Shown piece after piece: positions 57,822-64,000 of a DNA stretch of 64,000 bases (position 1 is the first letter of the stretch; each line of letters opens with the position of its first letter). Under the pieces are notes generated by a model. It had not been told where the DNA came from. It worked only from the letters and a program-made list of their open reading frames with translations, and ran no database searches. Location: contig NZ_JAGQDG010000002.1 of assembly GCF_018069865.1 (NCBI RefSeq), positions 248,001-312,000 on the forward strand, given 5' to 3'. The stretch is from Ideonella paludis (GTDB taxonomy: Bacteria; Pseudomonadota; Gammaproteobacteria; Burkholderiales; Burkholderiaceae_C). Position numbers and translations under genes: made by a program.

Positions 57822-58053
57822 CTTGTCAGGAGAGAGCCCCGTGTCAACAACTGGGGCCGCCGAAGGCGCAGAGGGACACCTCGAACGCTCAGGCAAAAGG
57901 ACTGACAAGCGGCTGGCCACCAACTCAGGCTAGCCGTTCCTCACTGGAGAGAGGCGCGAGCCGGTAGCACCGGGCATCGCGTCCACCGAAGGGGCAAGCG
58001 GGGCCGTCATCCACGGCGCTGTCAATCTCTCAGGTAAAGCGGACAGGGGGGGC
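57822..58053 (+). promoter_or_regulatory. Tandem glycine riboswitch upstream of gcvT
   Basis: Two glycine aptamers lie back to back. Aptamer 1 is closed by CTTGTCAG / CTGACAAG (57822-57909) and holds GGAGAG and GCCGCCGAAGG and CTCAGGCAAAAGGAC. Aptamer 2 (about 57938-58053) holds ACTGGAGAG, CCACCGAAGGGGCAAG and CTCTCAGGTAAAGCGGACAGG. These match the family core. A TACAAT at 57810-57815 is a plausible -10. No terminator hairpin follows before the gcvT start at 58101, so control is more likely at translation. It should activate gcvTHP when glycine is abundant. Confidence 0.92.
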
Positions 58054-58100
58054 CAACGTGTACCAGACCGGTTTCGTCATGCCCCTTGAGAGAGTCCCAC

Positions 58101-59252
58101 ATGTCCGCTGCCCCCACCGCTGACGCGCTGCTGCAAACCCCGCTGCACGCCCTCCACCTTGAACTCGGCGCCCGCATGGTGCCCTTCGCGGGCTATGCCA
58201 TGCCCGTGCAGTACCCCAGCGGCTTGATGGCCGAACACAAGCAATGCCGCGAGTCGGCCGCGCTGTTCGACGTCTCTCACATGGGCCAGTTGCGCCTGAT
58301 CGGCGCCGATGCCGCCGCCGCCCTGGAAACCCTGGTGCCCGTCGATGTGATCGACCTGGCCCCGGGCAAACAGCGTTACGCCTTCTTCCCCAATGAACAA
58401 GGCGGCCTGCTGGACGACCTGATGATCACCCGCCCTGGCGCCGACGCGCTGGGCGATTTTGGTGACCTCTTCGTGGTGGTAAACGCCGGCTGCAAAGCCC
58501 AAGACATTGCCCACCTGCAGGCCCACATCGGCGGCCGCTGCGTGGTGCGCCCCTTGCCCGAGCGCGCCCTGCTGGCCCTGCAAGGCCCCAAGGCGGTGGA
58601 CGCCCTGGCCCGCCTGAACCCCGGCGTCAAAGCCCTGACCTTCATGACCGGCGGCCGCTTCACCGTGGCCGGTGCCGATTGCTTCATCACCCGCTCGGGC
58701 TACACCGGCGAAGACGGCTTCGAGATCTCCGTTCACGAGAGCCAAGCCATCGCGCTGGCCCGTGAACTGCTCGCCCAACCCGAAGTCAAAGCCGCAGGCC
58801 TGGGCGCCCGCGACACCCTGCGCCTGGAAGCGGGCCTGTGCCTCTATGGCCACGACATCACCACCACCACCACGCCGGTGGAAGCCGCACTGACCTGGGC
58901 CATCCAGAAGGTGCGCCGGGCCGGTGGCGCCCGCGCGGGCGGCTACCCCGGCGCCGCAGTGATCGACGCCCAACTGGCCGCCGGCCCCAGCCGCAAACGC
59001 GTGGGCTTGGTGGGCGCAGAGCGCGCCCCGGTGCGCGAAGGCGCCAAGATTGTGGACGCCAACGGCCAAGAGCTAGGCGTGGTCACCAGCGGCACGCTGG
59101 GCCCCACGGTCAACACCCCGGTCGCGATGGCCTACCTGCCCATCAGCCACACGGCCGTCGGCACCCAAGTGTTTGCCGACGTGCGCGGCAAGAAGCTGCC
59201 CATGACCGTGGCTGCCACCCCCTTCACCCCCAACCGCTATTACCGTGGCTGA
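58101..59252 (+). CDS. gcvT: Glycine cleavage system T protein (aminomethyltransferase)
   Basis: GcvT transfers the aminomethyl carbon from the H protein to tetrahydrofolate. The 383-residue protein has LGARMVPFAGYAMPVQYP, FDVSHMGQLRLIG, the tetrahydrofolate region ITRSGYTGEDGFEIS, and a C-terminal barrel domain. The ATG at 58101 lies 48 bases after the riboswitch and has a GAGAG site; a TTG at 58086 would fall near the riboswitch end. gcvH follows after 209 bases that include a tandem repeat. Confidence 0.95.
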   Translation: MSAAPTADALLQTPLHALHLELGARMVPFAGYAMPVQYPSGLMAEHKQCRESAALFDVSHMGQLRLIGADAAAALETLVPVDVIDLAPGKQRYAFFPNEQGGLLDDLMITRPGADALGDFGDLFVVVNAGCKAQDIAHLQAHIGGRCVVRPLPERALLALQGPKAVDALARLNPGVKALTFMTGGRFTVAGADCFITRSGYTGEDGFEISVHESQAIALARELLAQPEVKAAGLGARDTLRLEAGLCLYGHDITTTTTPVEAALTWAIQKVRRAGGARAGGYPGAAVIDAQLAAGPSRKRVGLVGAERAPVREGAKIVDANGQELGVVTSGTLGPTVNTPVAMAYLPISHTAVGTQVFADVRGKKLPMTVAATPFTPNRYYRG

Positions 59253-59406
59253 GCCCGGACGTGAGGATGTCCCTGCGGACATCCGCGCGCCTGGCGAAGC
59301 GGCCGGGCATGCTTGCCTGGCCGTGGCACAGCCCGGACGTGAGGATGTCCCTGCGGACATCCGCGCGCCTAGCGAAGCGGCCGGGCATGCTTGCCTGGCC
59401 GTGGCA
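59253..59406 (+). repeat. Two tandem 78-bp repeats with internal palindromes between gcvT and gcvH
   Basis: Two direct copies of a 78-base unit begin immediately after the gcvT stop (59253 and 59331) and differ at one base in 76 (59293 G versus 59371 A). Each unit carries two hairpins: GGATGTCC / GGACATCC around CTGC, and CGGCCGGGCA / TGCCTGGCCG around TGCT (one GU pair). This is a REP/BIME-like intergenic element. It is in a polycistronic position, so it would lie inside the gcv mRNA and could affect decay or the ratio of T to H protein. No T tract follows, so it is not a normal terminator. Confidence 0.9.
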
Positions 59407-59461
59407 ACCCGCCTGATCTAGCATTGCCCTCACTTTTTCCACCCACACCCGGAGCCTCACC

Positions 59462-59836
59462 ATGTCCGTCAAGTTCACCGCCGACCACGAATGGATCAAC
59501 ACCGCCAACGCCGACGCTGCTGTCGTGGGCATCACCGTGCATGCGCAAGACGCGCTGGGTGATGTGGTGTTTGTGGACCTGCCCGAAGTCGGCAAGACCT
59601 TCAACAAGGGCGAGATCGCTGGCGTGGTCGAGTCCGTCAAGGCCGCTGCCGACATCTACATGCCGGTGACCGGCGAGGTCGTCGAGGTCAATGAAGACCT
59701 GCGCAACGACCCGGCCCTGGCCAACACCGACCCGCTGGGCTCGGGCTGGTTCTTCAAGGTCAAGCTGAGCAGCCCTGCTGAGCTGGACGGCCTGATGGAC
59801 GCCACGGCCTACGACGCTCTGCTCAAGACCCTGTAA
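59462..59836 (+). CDS. gcvH: Glycine cleavage system H protein
   Basis: GcvH carries the lipoyl group that shuttles the aminomethyl intermediate between P, T and L proteins. The 124-residue protein has the lipoylation motif [13 protein letters not shown], with the lysine at about residue 61. The opening KFTADHEWI is conserved. It starts 55 bases after the tandem repeat and 40 bases before gcvP. Confidence 0.97.
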   Translation: MSVKFTADHEWINTANADAAVVGITVHAQDALGDVVFVDLPEVGKTFNKGEIAGVVESVKAAADIYMPVTGEVVEVNEDLRNDPALANTDPLGSGWFFKVKLSSPAELDGLMDATAYDALLKTL

Positions 59837-59876
59837 TCCGCCCCTCATCGCTTCTGTCATCGACCCTGCCCCTGCC

Positions 59877-62774
59877 ATGACCACTGCCCTGTCGCCCTTG
59901 GCTCAGCTTGAGACCGCCCACGAATTCGTGGCTCGCCACATTGGCCCCTATGCTGATGACGAAGCCCAGATGCTGAGCATCATCGGCGCAGCCTCGCGCG
60001 AGGCGCTGATCAGCACCATCGTCCCCGAAGCCATCCGTCGCCCCGCACCCATGGATCTGCCCGCTGCGGTGGGCGAGGCCGAGGCGCTGGCCGAGTTGAA
60101 GGCGGTGGCCGCGCAGAACAAAGTGCTCAAGAGCTTCATTGGGCAGGGCTATTACGGCACGCACACGCCGGGCGTCATCCTGCGCAACATCCTGGAGAAC
60201 CCGGCTTGGTACACGGCCTACACGCCCTACCAAGCCGAGATCTCGCAGGGCCGCATGGAAGCCCTGGTCAACTTCCAGACCATGATCTGCGACTTGACCG
60301 GCATGGCCATGGCCAACGCCAGCATGCTGGACGAAGCTACGGCCGCCGCCGAGGCCATGACCTTGGCCAAGCGCAGCGTCAAGTCCAAGAGCAACACCCT
60401 GATCGTGGCGGGCGACTGCCACCCGCAGACCATTGAGGTCATCCGCACCCGCGCCGAGCCGCTGGGCCTGGAGGTCAAGGTCGGCTTTGCGCCGCAACTG
60501 ATGGCCGAGAACGACTACTTCGCCGTCATCTGCCAGTACCCCTCCACCACCGGCTTGGTGCACGACCTGAAGGAGCATGTAGAAGCCGCGCATGCCAAGG
60601 GCGCCGCCTTCATCGTCGCGGCCGACTTGCTGGCCCTGACCCTGCTGGTGCCCCCGGGTGAGTTTGGCGCCGACATCGTGCTGGGCAACACCCAGCGCTT
60701 TGGTGTGCCCATGGGCGCCGGTGGCCCGCATGCGGCCTACATGGCCTGCCGCGATGAGTACAAGCGCTCGCTGCCCGGCCGCTTGGTGGGCGTGAGCGTG
60801 GATGCCCATGGCAACCCCGCCTACCGCCTGGCTCTGCAAACCCGCGAGCAGCACATCCGCCGCGAGAAGGCTACCTCCAACATCTGTACCGCCCAGGTGC
60901 TGTTGGCCGTGATGGCCAGCATGTACGCGGTCTACCATGGCCCGGCCGGCCTGACCCGCATTGCCCAGCGCGTAGCCGCCTACACCGCCATCTTGGCCGC
61001 AGGCTTCAAGCAGATGGGCCTGAAGGTCGTGACACCCGTGGCCTTTGACACCCTGACGGTCGAGACGGCCGAGCGCACCGACGGTGTGCTGGCCCGCGCG
61101 CTGGCTGCAGGGGCCAACCTGCGACGTCTGTCGGCCACGCACCTGAGTGTGTCGCTGGACGAAACCACCACCCGTGCCGACCTGGAAGCCCTGTGGGCCT
61201 GGTTCGCCACCGACGGCGCCACCCTGCCCCGCGTGGCCGAGTTTGAGCAACACACCGAGAGCCTGATCCCCGCGCATCTGCGCCGCAGCAGCGCCTTCCT
61301 GACGCACCCGGTCTTCAACAGCCACCACTCTGAGACCGAGATGCTGCGCTACATCCGCAGCCTCTCTGACAAAGACTTGGCGCTGGACCGCAGCATGATC
61401 CCGCTGGGCTCTTGCACCATGAAGCTCAACGCCACCAGCGAGATGATCCCCATCACCTGGCCGGAGTTTGCGGCGGTACACCCCTTTGCACCAGCCGATC
61501 AGCTCAAGGGCTATGCCCTGCTCAACGAGCAACTCACCGCCTGGCTGTGCCAAGCCACGGGCTATGCCGGCATCAGCCTGCAGCCCAATGCCGGCTCGCA
61601 AGGTGAATATGCCGGCCTGCTGGCCATTCGCGGCTGGCATTTGTCGCGCGGCGATGCCCAGCGCACCGTCTGCCTGATCCCCGAAAGCGCCCACGGCACC
61701 AACCCGGCATCGGCTCAGATGGTGGGCATGCAAGTGGTGGTGGTGAAGTGCGACGCCAATGGCAGCGTGGACCTGAACGACCTGGAAGCCAAGTGCACCC
61801 AGCACGCCGACAAGCTGGCCGCCATCATGATCACCTACCCCTCGACCTACGGCGTGTTTGAGCCGCGGGTCAAAGAGCTGTGCGCCATGGTGCACCGCTT
61901 TGGCGGCCGGGTGTACGTGGACGGCGCCAATATGAACGCCTTGGTGGGCCTGGCCGCCCCTGGCGAGTTTGGCGGCGATGTGAGCCACCTCAACCTGCAC
62001 AAGACCTTCTGCATCCCCCACGGCGGTGGCGGCCCCGGTGTGGGCCCCGTCTGCGTGGTGCAAGACTTGGTGCCCTTCTTGCCCGGCCATGTGGCCGCAG
62101 GCCAGCCGCGTGAAGGCGGCGTGGGTGCGGTGAGTGCAGCGCCTCTCGGCAATGCCGCCGTGCTGCCCATCAGCTGGATGTACATCCGCATGATGGGTGC
62201 TGAAGGCCTGAAGGCCGCCACCGAAGTGGCGATCTTGAGCGCCAACTATGTGGCGGCCCGCCTCAGCGGCCATTACGACATCCACTTCAGCGGCGGCCAC
62301 AGCGGCATCAAGGGCGGTGGCGTGGCACACGAGTGCATCTTGGACCTGCGCCCGCTGAAGGACAGCAGCGGCATTGGCGCTGAAGACGTGGCCAAACGCC
62401 TGATCGACTATGGCTTCCATGCGCCCACGCTGAGCTTCCCGGTGGCCGGCACGCTGATGGTGGAGCCCACCGAGAGCGAGCCCAAGGCCGAGCTGGACCG
62501 CTTCTGCGACGCCATGATCGCCATCCGCGAAGAGATCGCCAAGGTCGAGCGCGGTGAGTGGCCGCGCGAAGACAACCCGCTGAAGAACGCCCCCCACACC
62601 GCCGCCAGCCTGATGGCTGCTGACTGGGCCCATGCTTACAGCCGCGAGCAAGCCGCCTACCCGGTGGCCAGCCTGCGCCAAGCCAAGTACTGGAGCCCTG
62701 TGGGGCGTGTGGACAACGTTTACGGCGACCGCAACCTCTTCTGCTCTTGTGTGCCTATGGCCGCTGCTGAATAA
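59877..62774 (+). CDS. gcvP: Glycine dehydrogenase (decarboxylating), P protein
   Basis: GcvP decarboxylates glycine with PLP and passes the aminomethyl group to GcvH. The 965-residue single-chain enzyme has two homologous halves. The N-terminal block has [14 protein letters not shown], and the PLP lysine is in [19 protein letters not shown] at about residue 705. The order gcvT-gcvH-gcvP is complete; lpd for the L protein is elsewhere. A second glycine riboswitch begins 13 bases after the stop. Confidence 0.97.
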   Translation: MTTALSPLAQLETAHEFVARHIGPYADDEAQMLSIIGAASREALISTIVPEAIRRPAPMDLPAAVGEAEALAELKAVAAQNKVLKSFIGQGYYGTHTPGVILRNILENPAWYTAYTPYQAEISQGRMEALVNFQTMICDLTGMAMANASMLDEATAAAEAMTLAKRSVKSKSNTLIVAGDCHPQTIEVIRTRAEPLGLEVKVGFAPQLMAENDYFAVICQYPSTTGLVHDLKEHVEAAHAKGAAFIVAADLLALTLLVPPGEFGADIVLGNTQRFGVPMGAGGPHAAYMACRDEYKRSLPGRLVGVSVDAHGNPAYRLALQTREQHIRREKATSNICTAQVLLAVMASMYAVYHGPAGLTRIAQRVAAYTAILAAGFKQMGLKVVTPVAFDTLTVETAERTDGVLARALAAGANLRRLSATHLSVSLDETTTRADLEALWAWFATDGATLPRVAEFEQHTESLIPAHLRRSSAFLTHPVFNSHHSETEMLRYIRSLSDKDLALDRSMIPLGSCTMKLNATSEMIPITWPEFAAVHPFAPADQLKGYALLNEQLTAWLCQATGYAGISLQPNAGSQGEYAGLLAIRGWHLSRGDAQRTVCLIPESAHGTNPASAQMVGMQVVVVKCDANGSVDLNDLEAKCTQHADKLAAIMITYPSTYGVFEPRVKELCAMVHRFGGRVYVDGANMNALVGLAAPGEFGGDVSHLNLHKTFCIPHGGGGPGVGPVCVVQDLVPFLPGHVAAGQPREGGVGAVSAAPLGNAAVLPISWMYIRMMGAEGLKAATEVAILSANYVAARLSGHYDIHFSGGHSGIKGGGVAHECILDLRPLKDSSGIGAEDVAKRLIDYGFHAPTLSFPVAGTLMVEPTESEPKAELDRFCDAMIAIREEIAKVERGEWPREDNPLKNAPHTAASLMAADWAHAYSREQAAYPVASLRQAKYWSPVGRVDNVYGDRNLFCSCVPMAAAE

Positions 62775-62787
62775 TCCACTGTCGTCG

Positions 62788-62980
62788 CACATCGGGAGAG
62801 CCCCGCCCTGAAAAGGAGTGGGCGCCGAAGGAGCAACCGCCCCGGAAACTCTCAGGCAAAAGGACCGATCTGTGACCCGCACTCTGAAGAGCGGCCGGAA
62901 CTCGTCATCCGGCCCCCCGCAGGAGCAAGCCTGAAGCGCCACGCTTGGGTGAATCTCTCAGGGTCCAAACAGAGGGGGCC
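62788..62980 (+). promoter_or_regulatory. Second tandem glycine riboswitch, upstream of the dadA-like gene
   Basis: Aptamer 1 (about 62788-62875) is well conserved: ATCGGGAGAGCCCC, GCGCCGAAGGAGCAA, CTCTCAGGCAAAAGGACCGAT. Aptamer 2 (about 62880-62980) is weaker: it keeps GCAGGAGCAAGCCTG and AATCTCTCAGGGTCCAAACA, but its GGAGAG equivalent is GAAGAG. It is in the 264-base gap between gcvP and the dehydrogenase. Glycine sensing of a separate, downstream gene is indicated; read-through from gcvP is also possible. Confidence 0.88.
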
Positions 62981-62983
62981 TCG

Positions 62984-63016
62984 CCATCACACGGTGTGAT
63001 GGTGGGTCTTCTTGTT
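62984..63016 (+). terminator. Candidate expression-platform hairpin after riboswitch 2
   Basis: CCATCACA at 62984-62991 pairs with TGTGATGG at 62995-63002 across a 3-base loop, followed by a T-rich stretch (TGGGTCTTCTTGTTTG). It starts within four bases of the aptamer end, so it could terminate transcription unless glycine binding refolds the region. Confidence 0.55.
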
Positions 63017-63038
63017 TGACGCTCTTGAGGTGCACACC

Positions 63039-64000
63039 ATGTCCCCTATCGCTTCGCGTTCTGCCCGCCACATCCTCGTTATCGGTGGCGGCATCACCGG
63101 CGTCACCAGTGCCTATGCCTTGGCCCGCCAAGGCCATCAGGTCACCCTGATTGAACAACACCGCTATGCCGGCATGGAAACCAGCCATGCCAATGGCGGC
63201 CAGCTCTCGGCCTCCAACGCCGAAACCTGGACCCACCCGTCCACCTTGCTCAAGGGCTTGAAGTGGATGTTCAAGCCCGACGCACCCTTGCTGGTCAACC
63301 CCAAGCCCAGCTGGCACAAGCTCTCTTGGTTTGCTGAGTTTGCAGCGGCCATTCCCAAGTACCGCGAGAACACCATCGCCACCGCGCGCTTGGCCATCGC
63401 CGCGCGCGAGCACCTGTTCGGCTGGGCCGAGGCCGAAGGCATTGACTTCGACCTGAAGAAGCAAGGCATCTTGCACATCTACCGCGACAAGGCGGGTTTT
63501 GAGCACGCGGCCAACGTCAGCAAGCTGCTGGCCGAAGGCGGCCTGCCCCGCCGTGCCGTGACGCCTGAAGAAATGCGTGCCATCGAGCCCACGCTGGCCG
63601 GTGATTACTACGGCGGCTTCTACACCGAGAGCGACAGCACCGGTGACATCCACAAGTACACCCATGGCCTGAGCCTCGCCTGCGCCAAGCATGGCGTGAG
63701 CCTGCGCACCGGCCAAGCGGTGAGCCGCGTGGCGAGCGACGGCCAGACCGCCCGCGTGACCTTGGCCAATGGCGAGGTTGTCACCGGCGACGCCGTGGTG
63801 GTGTGCGCCGGCGTGCACAGCCGCGCCATCGGGGCGCAACTGGGCGACCGCCTCAATGTTTACCCCGTCAAGGGCTACTCCATCACCGTGATGTTGAGTG
63901 ACGAGCAAAGCCAAGCGGCCGCACCGCAAGTCAGCCTGCTGGACGACGAGACCAAGCTGGTCACCAGCCGCTTAGGCGTTGACCGCTTCCGCGTGGCGGG
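63039..64000 (+). CDS. dadA: D-amino-acid dehydrogenase-like FAD oxidoreductase (3' partial)
   Basis: The first 320 codons of a DadA/DAO-superfamily flavoprotein; the right edge cuts it. It has the FAD motif ILVIGGGITGVTSAYALA, the DadA-type METSHANGGQLSASNAETW block, and LLVNPKPSWHKLSWFAEF. DadA oxidises D-amino acids with membrane electron transfer; a glycine-oxidase-like use is possible and would suit the glycine riboswitch upstream. The ATG at 63039 lies about 59 bases after aptamer 2. Substrate is inferred from regulation, not sequence. Confidence 0.85.
   Translation, partial: MSPIASRSARHILVIGGGITGVTSAYALARQGHQVTLIEQHRYAGMETSHANGGQLSASNAETWTHPSTLLKGLKWMFKPDAPLLVNPKPSWHKLSWFAEFAAAIPKYRENTIATARLAIAAREHLFGWAEAEGIDFDLKKQGILHIYRDKAGFEHAANVSKLLAEGGLPRRAVTPEEMRAIEPTLAGDYYGGFYTESDSTGDIHKYTHGLSLACAKHGVSLRTGQAVSRVASDGQTARVTLANGEVVTGDAVVVCAGVHSRAIGAQLGDRLNVYPVKGYSITVMLSDEQSQAAAPQVSLLDDETKLVTSRLGVDRFRVA

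Noticed and set aside
59253-59406. CRISPR array interpretation of the 78-bp repeats
   Set aside because: Only two abutting units with no spacers and no cas genes.
59224-59655. Short minus-strand frames through the 78-bp repeats
   Set aside because: Repeated peptide is a by-product of a repeat length divisible by three; no start context and no family support.
59823-62942. A 1039-residue open frame on the minus strand across gcvP
   Set aside because: It is the antisense shadow of gcvP, with His/Gly/Ala-rich composition typical of G+C-rich antisense frames and no recognisable domain.

Overview
The window is chromosomal core genome from a betaproteobacterium of the order Burkholderiales, probably near Comamonadaceae/Sphaerotilaceae. 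The evidence is high G+C, the block exbB-exbD-lpxK-Trm112-kdsB-adk, the run aminotransferase-hom-thrC-moeA-moaD-moaE-clpB, a small SRP RNA, and glycine riboswitches on glycine-cleavage genes. I see no prophage, insertion sequence, CRISPR array, plasmid function or defence island. Coding density is very high and no gap without a gene or RNA exceeds 300 bases.

Layout. 1-3.8 kb (+): ExbB/ExbD energy transduction, LPS precursors (lpxK, kdsB), a Trm112-like protein and adk. 3.9-7.2 kb (-): pepA, holC and a LivK-type binding protein, divergent from lptF-lptG (+). 9.5-12 kb (+): CbiX-type chelatase, cysB and an aminotransferase. 12.1-14.1 kb (-): a FimV-like protein, divergent from a Crp/Fnr regulator that leads an APH-kinase/acyl-CoA-dehydrogenase operon. 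18.3-18.6 kb: tRNA-Arg and tRNA-Pro, convergent on a shared terminator. 18.6-21.4 kb: rraA and two transporters. 21.5-26.8 kb: de novo NAD genes nadA-nadC (+) and nadB (-), with a ComFB protein and a degenerate HD-GYP protein between them. 26.8-37 kb (-): clpB with a sigma-32-like promoter, flavin reductase, fluC/crcB, molybdenum-cofactor genes (moaE, moaD, moeA), MAPEG, thrC, hom and an alaC-like aminotransferase. 37-42 kb (+): Mth938-like protein, peroxiredoxin, PIN-PhoH protein, NlpC/P60 hydrolase and moaA. 42-46.3 kb (-): an RND efflux pump and its adaptor. 46.3-50.1 kb: rnhA and a YafS-like methyltransferase (-), divergent from gloB-mltD (+). 50.1-53.2 kb (-): recR-ybaB-dnaX. 53.2-54.5 kb (+): a divergent PurM-family gene and the SRP RNA. 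54.6-57.8 kb: an enoyl-CoA hydratase, then a yjgN/M48-protease pair. 57.8-64 kb (+): a glycine regulon of tandem riboswitch, gcvT, a 78-bp tandem repeat, gcvH, gcvP, a second riboswitch and a dadA-like dehydrogenase cut by the right edge.

How the genes work together. The most coherent functional unit is the glycine locus: two separate glycine riboswitches put both the cleavage system and an amino-acid dehydrogenase under glycine control. Most other operons are housekeeping. No wholly new system is evident. The best leads are the repeat inside the gcv operon, the second riboswitch with its candidate terminator, the HD-GYP/ComFB pair, the Crp-APH-ACAD operon, the atypical PurM protein and several structured leaders. 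Promoter, operator and RNA-structure calls were made by eye and were not folded or searched.
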